DNA from: CAYLNH01 sp964384625
GTDB taxonomy: Bacteria; Verrucomicrobiota; Lentisphaeria; JABSQK01
Reading direction: 5' to 3'
NCBI GenBank assembly: GCA_964384625.1
Contig: CAYLNH010000365.1
Coordinates: 1-5,826, forward strand
Length of the DNA: 5,826 nucleotides
Part shown: in pieces, positions 1-5,623 of the stretch
Layout of the letters: each line of letters begins with the position of its first letter
Position numbering within the stretch: position 1 is the first letter of the stretch
Program-made: the position numbers and the translations under genes
The notes under the pieces: model-generated
The model's input: only the letters and a program-made list of their open reading frames with translations
The model's database searches: none
What the model was told of the DNA's origin: nothing

Positions 1-123
1 GGGAACTGGAGGTGGCTGTCTGGTGCAGGTGACCGATCCTGAAACTCCGCACCGCGAGGGTGCGGGATCTCTAGGCGGACCGCGAAGGGCAGTAAACGAG
101 GGCTTACTGTCATGATGCTCATT
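1..123. other. Unassigned left edge with strong hairpin potential
   Basis: I do not recognise a gene here. The stretch can fold into a long imperfect hairpin: 35-38 pairs with 66-69, continuing into 47-53 with 59-65, with an 8-nt bulge at 39-46 and loop GCGAG at 54-58. A second stem pairs CAGTAA (90-95) with TTACTG (104-109). This could be the 3' part of a structured RNA or simply GC-rich intergenic DNA. On the plus strand one frame is open from base 2 to a TGA at 113-115. On the minus strand a frame starting with ATG at 122-120 (second in-frame ATG at 113-111) stays open to the left edge, but it lacks a clear ribosome binding site. None of these can be chosen from sequence alone, and the upstream DNA is missing. 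Confidence 0.3.
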
Positions 124-177
124 GACGTTGCTTCAGACAGACTGCCCGGGACGTTGCTTCAGACAGACTGCCCGGGA
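124..177. repeat. Perfect tandem duplication of a 26-bp unit
   Basis: Bases 125-150 and 151-176 are identical 26-mers. The identity extends one base on each side, so 124-151 equals 150-177. Each unit begins ACGTTGCTTC and ends with the SmaI-like palindrome CCCGGG. There are exactly two copies and I see no degenerate third one nearby. It lies in non-coding DNA about 150 bp upstream of the kinase-like gene. Replication slippage is the simplest origin; perfect identity suggests it is recent, or possibly an assembly artefact. Confidence 0.95.
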
Positions 178-282
178 GGTGCTGCCGGGCGCCGGCCGGC
201 GTGCGGGGGCGGCGGGATGCAACCGGGCTGAAACACGGAGGAACGCACACCGCTTGCGGTCTCTCGCAATTCAGCCGGGCTT

Positions 283-291
283 GGCTATATT
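283..291 (+). promoter_or_regulatory. Possible -10 element for the kinase-like gene
   Basis: TATATT at 286-291, preceded by GGC, is the most AT-rich hexamer in an otherwise very GC-rich leader. It lies 34 nt upstream of the ATG at 326. A start of transcription near 298 would leave a short leader containing the GGGAG ribosome binding site. I see no convincing -35 box at 16-18 nt spacing; TTGCGG at 254-259 is too far upstream. The call is weak. Confidence 0.2.
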
Positions 292-312
292 GTGCCGCGG
301 ACCTGAAAACCA

Positions 313-317
313 GGGAG
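313..317 (+). promoter_or_regulatory. Ribosome binding site that sets the kinase-like start
   Basis: GGGAG lies 8 nt before the ATG at 326, inside AGGGAGAA. It favours this ATG over the upstream in-frame start codons, including a TTG at 122. The extra 68 residues that longer start would add are an arginine- and cysteine-rich translation of the repeat and GC-rich leader and look non-coding. The zinc-ribbon domain begins immediately after the chosen methionine, which agrees. Confidence 0.7.
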
Positions 318-325
318 AACGGGCG

Positions 326-1267
326 ATGCGATTTGCTTGTGAGAAGTGCAGCAAAATCATTACGATCGACGACGGCGAGTGTGGCAACAAGATCTCCTGC
401 GGCCATTGCGGCGAAGAAACGGAAGTCCCGATCGACCGCTGCGAACCGGGCGCGGTGATCCACGACTTCCTGTTGCTGAAGAACCTCGGCATGGGGAAAA
501 CCGGCCAGGTCTTCCTGGCGCGGCAGTTGAGTCTCGACCGCGAGGTCGCTTTGCGCGTCCTGCGCGGCAATCTCGAGCCGGACAGCGAGTTGGTTGTCGA
601 GTTGTTTCGGGAAGCGCGGATGTCGTCAAAACTCTTCCATACGAACATCGCGCAATCGCTGGCCGTCGGTATGGAAGACGGTCTCTATTTCCAGGCGATG
701 GAATATGTTGACGGTCGGACGCTGCAGGACATCATCGAGAATGACGGCGCCATGCCTTGGGAAACGGCGTTGGGCATTTTCGGCCAGGCGGCGGAGGGGC
801 TTGATTTCGCCTGGCAGCACCAGCACATGGTTTATCGGGCTTTCAGTCCTTTGAGTCTGATGGTGACGACCGAGGGCGTTGCCAAGCTGGTCGACTTCAG
901 TGCGGCGTACACGGCGGCAACGGTTGATGAACGCGAAGTGGAGAGTCTGCTGATCACGCCGTACACGTCGCCGGAGGACGTGGACGGGGCCGAACTCGAT
1001 GTGCGCAGCGACATCTACTGTCTGGGGGCGACGATGTACTTCGCGGTGACGGGAATTCCGCCGTACGACGGCCGGACGCCGGATGAACTGACCGCCCAGA
1101 TTCGGGAGGCCCGGCCGCGGGCCGCCGTCGAGATCGATGCGGCTATTCCGGAGCGGGTGTCGCTGATCATCCAGAAGATGATGGCCCGCGTTCCGGACCA
1201 TCGGTACCAGACCCCGAGTGCGGTCGCCGATGAACTGCGGCGGACCGCCATCTCACTGTCCGGGTAG
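326..1267 (+). CDS. Zinc-ribbon protein kinase-fold protein, predicted pseudokinase
   Basis: This 313-residue protein has an N-terminal zinc ribbon (CxxC at C5/C8 and C25/C28) like those heading many planctomycete and Lentisphaera proteins. A Hanks-type kinase fold follows from about residue 46 to 305. Visible kinase landmarks are the glycine loop GMGKTG (55-60), the helix-C glutamate (around E96), a hinge-like MEYVDG (125-130), SPE in place of APE, DxRSDIYCLG of helix F, and a C-terminal arginine in DHRYQT. The catalytic residues are missing: VAxK reads VALR (R77), the HRD-K-N catalytic loop reads YRAFSPLSL (170-178, so Asp, Lys and Asn are all replaced), and DFG reads DFS (190-192). Phosphotransfer is therefore unlikely; a scaffold, allosteric or nucleotide-sensing role is more plausible. 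There is no transmembrane segment or extra C-terminal domain, which is short for a bacterial Ser/Thr kinase. It sits 3 nt upstream of the dihydrouridine synthase gene. The kinase fold is secure; the function is unknown. Confidence 0.88.
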   Translation: MRFACEKCSKIITIDDGECGNKISCGHCGEETEVPIDRCEPGAVIHDFLLLKNLGMGKTGQVFLARQLSLDREVALRVLRGNLEPDSELVVELFREARMSSKLFHTNIAQSLAVGMEDGLYFQAMEYVDGRTLQDIIENDGAMPWETALGIFGQAAEGLDFAWQHQHMVYRAFSPLSLMVTTEGVAKLVDFSAAYTAATVDEREVESLLITPYTSPEDVDGAELDVRSDIYCLGATMYFAVTGIPPYDGRTPDELTAQIREARPRAAVEIDAAIPERVSLIIQKMMARVPDHRYQTPSAVADELRRTAISLSG

Positions 1268-1270
1268 TCC

Positions 1271-2245
1271 ATGGTGCGCGGTTTTTGGGACACACTTGCC
1301 AAGCCTTTTCTGGCTCTCGCGCCGATGTCCGGCGTGACGGATGCGGCGTTCCGCCACATCGTCTGTGCCCGGGCGAAGCCTGATGTCTGCTTTACGGAAT
1401 TCGTCTCGGCCGCCGGGCTGTGTTCGGCGGGGCGGGAACGGCTGCTGCCCCTGTTGCGCTACAGTGAGGGGGAACGCCCGATCGTCGCCCAGGTCTTCGG
1501 CTCGCGGCCGGATGACGTCGAGCGTACGGCAGCATTGGTTTGCGAGCTGGGGTTCGACGGCATCGACATCAACGCCGGCTGTCCGGACCGAAGTGTCGAG
1601 AAGCAGGGAGCGGGAGCTGCCTTAATTAAAACTCCCGAATTGGCACGGGATTTGATTCTGGCGGCGAAACGCGGGGCAGGGAGCCTGCCGGTATCGATCA
1701 AGACCCGTCTTGGCTATACCGAGACCGCAGTCAAGGAGTTCCTGCCGGTGGTTCTCGAAGCCGCGCCCGCAGTGCTGACAATGCATTTCCGGACGCGCAA
1801 ACAGCTGTATCGCGGCGCGGCGGATTGGCGTCAGGCAGAATTGGTCTGCGAGCTGGTCGCGGACTCCGGCTGCGGCGCGCTGGTGGTTGGCAACGGCGAT
1901 GTCGCCGGCGTTTCGCAGGCGCGGGAACGCGCCCGCGCCACCGGCGTCGACGGCGTGATGATCGGCCGGGCGGTGATGGGCAATCCCTGGCTGTTCGGCG
2001 GTGATGAACAGGTCGCCGCGGTTTCGCTGCGACATCGGCTGGAAACCATGCTGGAACACTCGCGGCTGTACTGCGAGACCGAAGCGGACGGCGAACGCTG
2101 TGCCGAGATCAAGAAACACTACAAAGCGTATGTTGCCGGTTTCCCCGGCGCCAAAGAACTGCGGGCCAGGCTGATGGCCGTCCAGACGTTCGCCGAAGCC
2201 CATGCCGTTATCGGGGACTATCTGGATGGCATCGGGTTTGATTAA
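1271..2245 (+). CDS. dus: tRNA-dihydrouridine synthase (Dus family)
   Basis: This 324-residue FMN enzyme would reduce specific uridines in the tRNA D-loop to dihydrouridine using NAD(P)H, in the cytoplasm. The length is normal for the family. Diagnostic features run in order: LAPMSGVTDAAFR (15-28) for FMN binding at the start of the TIM barrel; QVFGS (74-78); DINAGCP (99-105) with C104 as the predicted catalytic acid; the following GAGAAL (113-118); SIKTRLG (142-148) with K144; MHFRTR (171-176) with H172; GNGDV (207-211) and GVMIGRAVMGNPWLF (228-242) binding the FMN phosphate. A helical C-terminal RNA-binding region follows. The pattern is closest to the DusB-like branch, but I cannot assign the target uridine. 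The ATG follows the kinase-like stop by 3 nt with no good Shine-Dalgarno sequence, so translation probably depends on coupling to the upstream gene. Confidence 0.95.
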   Translation: MVRGFWDTLAKPFLALAPMSGVTDAAFRHIVCARAKPDVCFTEFVSAAGLCSAGRERLLPLLRYSEGERPIVAQVFGSRPDDVERTAALVCELGFDGIDINAGCPDRSVEKQGAGAALIKTPELARDLILAAKRGAGSLPVSIKTRLGYTETAVKEFLPVVLEAAPAVLTMHFRTRKQLYRGAADWRQAELVCELVADSGCGALVVGNGDVAGVSQARERARATGVDGVMIGRAVMGNPWLFGGDEQVAAVSLRHRLETMLEHSRLYCETEADGERCAEIKKHYKAYVAGFPGAKELRARLMAVQTFAEAHAVIGDYLDGIGFD

Positions 2246-2265
2246 TTCGCCAGCCTTTCGGAGCC

Positions 2266-2293
2266 CCCGCAGCCTCGTGCCGCGGGTCCTTTT
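2266..2293 (+). terminator. Candidate intrinsic terminator after dus
   Basis: CCCGC (2266-2270) pairs with GCGGG (2282-2286). After one A-C mismatch, GC pairs with GC around the 5-nt loop CTCGT (2274-2278). The stem is followed by TCCTTTT, a short, imperfect U tract. It lies 20 nt after the dus stop, in the convergent gap before the minus-strand gene ending at 2374, so its position suits a terminator. The tail is weaker than in the hairpin upstream of metXW. On the minus strand the stem has no U tract, so it would not obviously serve the opposing operon. Confidence 0.45.
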
Positions 2294-2373
2294 CGGAACC
2301 GGACACTGCAACTGCAATTCCATGCAAGCTTGAGGCCGATCATCGCCGCGTACCCTTCTCGCGTACCGTGCAG

Positions 2374-2826
2374 CTACAGATAATCCAACAATTGCGTGCG
2401 GGCGGCATCCAGACTGTTGGTGACGAGGATCGCGACACGGGTCATGAGTTCGTAGCCCAGGTCATGGTCGTCTTCGCACTTCTCGCGAATGCAGGCGGCG
2501 CCGAAGTGGATGGCGCTGACCGGCTCGATGGCGAGTGCGTTGAACTTCCAGACATGCGGCGGGAGCAGCCAGGAGAAGCCGGCGATGTCGCCCGGACCGA
2601 GCTGTTGGAGGGTTAACTGCCCCAGGGCGGCCGGTGATTCGATGGCGACGGCGCCGTGTTTGATCATATAGAAGCAGTCTGCCTTCTCGTTTTCCTGGAA
2701 CAGGAATTCGCCGCGGCTGAACCGCTTATTGCTGGCGCATCCGGCCAGCATATTGAGATGTGCCGGACTCAGTCCCTGGAAGAACGGTCGTTCGGCAAGC
2801 ATGTCTTTGATTCGTGTAATGTGCAT
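2374..2826 (-). CDS. Stand-alone cyclic-nucleotide-binding-domain protein, no HTH
   Basis: This 150-residue protein is a single CRP/cNMP-type beta-roll domain. Visible parts are the N-terminal helix and PFFQGLS (14-20), GEFLFQE (39-45), FYMIKHGAVAI (52-62) and GPGD (77-80). It ends in a C-terminal helix rich in Leu and Arg, with no helix-turn-helix, so it should not bind DNA as CRP does. In the phosphate-binding cassette the usual GE...R(S/T)A is replaced by GFSWLLPP (83-90) and WKFNA (93-97), so the ligand-contacting Glu and Arg of CRP are absent. From memory, the SWL(F/L)PP, KCE-DHDLGYELM and TRLQLLD-type pattern is shared by a widespread family of small cNMP-domain proteins; its ligand is not known to me. 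AGGG with 7-nt spacing precedes the ATG. The gene starts 24 nt after metXW with no promoter or terminator in between, so it is probably co-transcribed and may act on partner proteins. Confidence 0.88.
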   Translation of the reverse strand: MHITRIKDMLAERPFFQGLSPAHLNMLAGCASNKRFSRGEFLFQENEKADCFYMIKHGAVAIESPAALGQLTLQQLGPGDIAGFSWLLPPHVWKFNALAIEPVSAIHFGAACIREKCEDDHDLGYELMTRVAILVTNSLDAARTQLLDYL

Positions 2827-2850
2827 TTGCTTTCCCTTTTCCCGTCCGGG

Positions 2851-4599
2851 TCAGGTGTTTCGGGTAATGCGGACCAGTACCCGTTCGGCGCCGAGATTCG
2901 GTCGGCCGAGTTTGATCAGGAACTCGCCCAAGCCGGAGTCAGCGAGATATTCGACCTTGTCGATCTGGAGGTCGTTGCGCTCGCAAAGCTGCTCAAAATC
3001 GTTGATCGTCACGACATGTACGTTCGGCGTGTCGTACCATTCATAGGGCAGCGATGCGGTGACCGGCAGCCGGCCGCGCCAGAAGAGCTGCAGCCGGATT
3101 CGGTAGAACGCGAAGTTAGGATACCCGATGATTGCGGTGGGTGCAATGCGGATCATCTGTTTCAGCGCGCGCAAGGCACGGTGCAGTTGCTGGATGGTCT
3201 GGTTCAGCAGAATCGCGTCAAACGAGTCGTCGGCAATTCGTTCCAGCGCCGTATCGGCATCGAGCTGGACGGCGTTGAGGCCGTTGCGCATGCAGGCGGC
3301 AACCATGTCGAAGCTGTAATCCAGGCAAATGCCGGAGATGCCGCGCGCCCGGGCGAGGTGCAGAAATGTCGCGCCGTCGCCGCTGCCGATATCCAGCAGG
3401 CGCTGCTGCGGCTTGAGCATCTCGGTGATGTGTTCGATGTCATGACGGTTGACGTCCGGCGGCGGGATTTCGGGGATCGCACCGTTGATAAACGCATCCA
3501 GCCCGGGGTTCAACGTTTCATATTCAAGCAGAAAGGCGTCGTGTCCGAGAATGGAGTCAATCCGGAAGTAGCTGACCTCCTTGCGTTCGGCGATCAGCTC
3601 CTCGACGATCTCCATTTGTTGTTCCGGGGGGAACAGCCAGTCCGACGTTACCGCGACAATCAGGAAACGGCAGGTGGCGCGGGCCAGGGCCCGGCGCAGA
3701 CTGCCGTATTCCGCCGGGAGATCGAAGTGGTCCATCATCTTGGTGATGTACAGATAGGAGTTGGCGTCGAAGCGCTCAACGAACTTCTCCCCCTGGTAAC
3801 TCAAGTAGGATTCAACCTGGAAATCGGTGCTGAATTTGCTGTCGCGCACCTGGCCGTCCTCGGCGTGGGTTTCGCGGCCGAATTTATTGGCCATTGACGC
3901 GGACGAGAGATACGTGACATGGCCGATCTGGCGGGCCCGGGAGAGCCCGCGATCCGGTGTCTTGCCGGCGTCGTCATAGCGGCCGTCCCGCCAATCCGGA
4001 TCGTGTTCGATTTCCTGACGGGCGATGATATCGAAGGCCAGCGCCTGCGGCGACAGGCTGGCGCCCGCAGCGATACACACGCATTGCTCCACGAAGTCCG
4101 GAAACGACACGGCCCATTCCAGGGCCTGCATGCCGCCGAGAGAACCGCCGATCACAGTGTGCAGGCGTGTGACGCCGAGCTGTTCGAGGAACAGCTTCTG
4201 AACGCGGACGGCATCCTTGATGGTGATGATCGGGAAGTCTGCGCCGTAGGCCCTGCCGCTGGCGGGGTTGACCGACGTCGGGCCGGTAGTGCCCTTGCAG
4301 CCGCCCAGGATGTTGCTGCAGACCACGAAGTAGCGGTCGGTGTCCATCGGTTTCCCGGGGCCGATGGCCGGATCCCACCAGCCGGGCTGGTCTGCCCCCG
4401 GGTGGTAGCCGGCGGCGTGCGCGTCACTCGTCAACGTCGGGCAGACGCAAATGGCATTGCTGCCGTCCGCGTCCAATTCGCCATAGGTTTCGCAGGCGAC
4501 TTCAACGGCAGGCAGCAACTCCCCGGACTCCAGTCGGAAGCCTTCTTCCGGGAGTTCGAGTTTGAGTATCTGGGTTTCGACTTCGAGGCGGTCTGTCAT
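2851..4599 (-). CDS. metXW: MetX-MetW fusion: homoserine O-acyltransferase with MetW domain
   Basis: This 582-residue protein joins two methionine-pathway proteins. Residues 1 to about 375 are MetX, an alpha/beta-hydrolase that acylates homoserine from acetyl-CoA (or succinyl-CoA), the committed step to methionine. It shows GGCKGTTGPTSVNP (99-112), the nucleophile elbow GGSLGG (151-156, S153), and the rest of the triad in TSDWLFP (D320) and GHDAF (H353). After a Pro-rich linker (376-382), residues 386-582 are MetW, a class I methyltransferase-like fold: LLDIGSGDG (401-409), acidic D427, DDSFDAILLNQTIQQ (457-471) and the signature PYEWYDTPN (518-526). MetW is encoded next to metX in many proteobacteria and is reported there to be needed for, or to modulate, MetX activity. 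I chose the ATG at 4599-4597 over a GTG at 4662, because the extra 21 codons run through a terminator hairpin. The ribosome binding site is weak (GGGA, long spacing). Acetyl versus succinyl preference cannot be decided here. Confidence 0.95.
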   Translation of the reverse strand: MTDRLEVETQILKLELPEEGFRLESGELLPAVEVACETYGELDADGSNAICVCPTLTSDAHAAGYHPGADQPGWWDPAIGPGKPMDTDRYFVVCSNILGGCKGTTGPTSVNPASGRAYGADFPIITIKDAVRVQKLFLEQLGVTRLHTVIGGSLGGMQALEWAVSFPDFVEQCVCIAAGASLSPQALAFDIIARQEIEHDPDWRDGRYDDAGKTPDRGLSRARQIGHVTYLSSASMANKFGRETHAEDGQVRDSKFSTDFQVESYLSYQGEKFVERFDANSYLYITKMMDHFDLPAEYGSLRRALARATCRFLIVAVTSDWLFPPEQQMEIVEELIAERKEVSYFRIDSILGHDAFLLEYETLNPGLDAFINGAIPEIPPPDVNRHDIEHITEMLKPQQRLLDIGSGDGATFLHLARARGISGICLDYSFDMVAACMRNGLNAVQLDADTALERIADDSFDAILLNQTIQQLHRALRALKQMIRIAPTAIIGYPNFAFYRIRLQLFWRGRLPVTASLPYEWYDTPNVHVVTINDFEQLCERNDLQIDKVEYLADSGLGEFLIKLGRPNLGAERVLVRITRNT

Positions 4600-4694
4600 T
4601 GGCGGGGCTGTTCCCAACAAAAAAGGCCACCAACGCAGTGGCCGGATATACGAGTACCACACCGGATGGGTATTCGCCAGGCATGCGGGGTCAT
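4596..4694 (-). other. Possible 32-codon leader ORF ending in ATGA overlap with metXW
   Basis: An ATG at 4694-4692 opens a 32-codon frame whose TGA (4598-4596) overlaps the metXW ATG as ATGA. The frame runs straight through the terminator hairpin, so ribosomes on it could prevent terminator folding and then reinitiate at metXW. Evidence against it: no strong Shine-Dalgarno precedes the ATG, and the peptide has a single Met, so it is not a classic methionine-rich attenuator peptide. It does contain three Cys. In GC-rich DNA an open frame this short is common by chance. Confidence 0.15.
4619..4643 (-). terminator. Intrinsic terminator just before the metXW start codon
   Basis: On the minus strand GGCCAC (4643-4638), a 7-nt loop TGCGTTG (4637-4631) and GTGGCC (4630-4625) form a 6-bp GC-rich stem followed directly by six Ts (4624-4619). 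It ends only 19 nt before the ATG at 4599. That leaves no room for a promoter between it and the gene, so metXW transcripts should read through it. It could end pseudopilin transcripts, but its position makes conditional termination in the metXW leader the more natural reading. Confidence 0.75.
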
Positions 4695-4815
4695 GTCATG
4701 CGGGGACTTCTACACTCGCCCCCGGTGTCGGCTGTCGTTCTGCACGCCACAGGGCAAGTCTGTGGTGTTGTTCGGGGGGGTGACACTCCCCGGCCCAGCC
4801 GGGTGGATCTTCTCG

Positions 4816-4830
4816 CGCCCATCTGGGGCG
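4816..4830 (-). other. Small hairpin just after the pseudopilin stop
   Basis: CGCCC and GGGCG arms of 5 bp flank a 5-nt loop, 6 nt downstream of the pseudopilin stop codon on the minus strand. A second GC hairpin (CCCGG/CCGGG, 4789-4793 with 4799-4803) lies further downstream. Neither is followed by a U tract. They may protect the 3' end or assist termination, but they do not qualify as intrinsic terminators. Confidence 0.3.
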
Positions 4831-4836
4831 ATCGGT

Positions 4837-5616
4837 CTACTTGTGCGAGAAAACGGAGTAGGTGTAGCCCCAATGCTTGCCTGTGCGGCCGACATTTTCG
4901 AGTTGGCTGTGCTTGTGCCAGCGGACGTGGCCGTCGTAGAAGACCAGGTTGGCGCCGTCGTCACCGAGGGGTTCCGGGCGCACGGTGGTGACGAACGAGG
5001 GGTTGGTGGCGCCGGTGGGGCGGATGAACCGGCCCGGGCCGTGGTTCATTACCCAGGAACCGGCCACCTGCCAGGTCCAGGCAACGGTGGAGGAACGGGT
5101 GACCGCATCGGCGAACCAGTCCTGCATGAAGACCGTCCGGTCGGGCGCCGGTGCGTCCAGGACTCGGGCCGGCGGCGGACGCCCGTCGAACTCCGGCATA
5201 TCGGGTGTGCCGCCGGGATAGTAGGTGTAGCTGCTGTAGCAGAAGTTGCGCGTGTTTGCCGGATCATGGATGCTTGGTGCGTCCGTGGACGGACAGGTCC
5301 AGACCGACAGATCCAGCAGGTACTCCCGGTAGTTGCGGCGCAGATCAAAGTCGCGCGGGCTGTAGTAGAAACAGGCCTTCGGCGCGTCGGCAATCGGGAT
5401 GGAGTCGGCAAACCGCATGCTGTTGTCGTCGGCGTAGAGCAGCGCTGCCATTGTGCATTGGCGCAGATTGTTGGCGCAGACGGTTCGGCGCGCCAGTTCC
5501 CTTGTGCGTCCGAGCACAGGCAGGAGCAGGGCCACCAGAATGGCGATAACCGCAACCACCGTCAACAGCTCGATCAGAGTGAAGGCCCGGCGTCTGCAAG
5601 GGTGCCCGCAGATCAT
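4837..5616 (-). CDS. Type IV pilin-like / pseudopilin protein with class III signal
   Basis: This 259-residue protein begins with a short basic leader, then RRRA-FTLIELL (8-18) and a hydrophobic helix to about residue 35. That is the prepilin peptidase signal of type IV pilins and type II secretion pseudopilins, with E16 at the +5 position. The residue before the predicted cleavage site is Ala11 rather than the usual Gly; the peptidase is known to tolerate Ala. CANNLRQC (47-54) and a C-terminal DGH (228-230) match the large DUF1559-like pseudopilin class of Planctomycetota and Lentisphaerota, whose members sit in the inner membrane with a periplasmic or surface C-terminal domain of unclear role. 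The domain is rich in Tyr, Trp and Pro, with Cys pairs that may form disulfides. The start at 5616 is set by GGGAG 7 nt upstream; an ATG at 5646 is less likely. No other secretion genes are nearby, so it is probably one of many paralogues. Confidence 0.88.
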   Translation of the reverse strand: MICGHPCRRRAFTLIELLTVVAVIAILVALLLPVLGRTRELARRTVCANNLRQCTMAALLYADDNSMRFADSIPIADAPKACFYYSPRDFDLRRNYREYLLDLSVWTCPSTDAPSIHDPANTRNFCYSSYTYYPGGTPDMPEFDGRPPPARVLDAPAPDRTVFMQDWFADAVTRSSTVAWTWQVAGSWVMNHGPGRFIRPTGATNPSFVTTVRPEPLGDDGANLVFYDGHVRWHKHSQLENVGRTGKHWGYTYSVFSHK

Positions 5617-5623
5617 CTGTATG

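Larger units (their letters stand above)
4600..4836 (-). promoter_or_regulatory. Structured 5' leader of metXW, probable attenuator or riboswitch
   Basis: The gap between the pseudopilin stop and metXW is rich in pairing potential on the minus strand. CCACAG hairpins with CTGTGG (4760-4765 with 4747-4752, 7-nt loop). That hairpin lies inside a longer-range CCCCCG/CGGGGG pairing (4773-4778 with 4719-4724). Immediately adjacent is CGAGU/ACUCG (4714-4718 with 4651-4655), enclosing a GCATG/CATGC stem (4697-4701 with 4681-4685). The intrinsic terminator at 4619-4643 follows. The minus-strand GTGGC (4750-4746) could alternatively pair with GCCAC of the terminator 5' arm (4642-4638), giving a possible antiterminator. 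I find neither the SAM-I core nor SAM-II, SAH or full cobalamin consensus patterns. The promoter was not identified. That the region is a leader is well supported; the mechanism and ligand are inference. Confidence 0.5.

Noticed and set aside
122..325. N-terminal extension of the kinase-like protein from a TTG at 122
   Set aside because: It would translate the tandem repeat and GC-rich leader into an arginine-rich sequence. The GGGAG site at 313-317 and the zinc ribbon both support the ATG at 326.
2347..2367. Two copies of CGCGTACC in the convergent gap
   Set aside because: An 8-bp direct repeat spaced by 5 bp does not form a useful stem and has no clear association with a promoter or terminator.
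2656..3897. Long plus-strand open frame (413 codons) opposite metXW
   Set aside because: It is antisense to the strongly supported MetX-MetW coding frame, shows no recognisable domain, and has a translation typical of a GC-rich shadow frame.
4630..4645. B12-box-like GCCACTG in the metXW leader, suggesting a cobalamin riboswitch
   Set aside because: The motif is part of the terminator stem, and the rest of the cobalamin consensus (GGGAA and the spaced GGTG, AA and CC elements) is not present in the right order.
4597..4662. GTG at 4662 as the metXW start
   Set aside because: The added 21 residues would be encoded by the terminator hairpin and its T tract and resemble no MetX N-terminus. The ATG at 4599 gives a normal MetX start.
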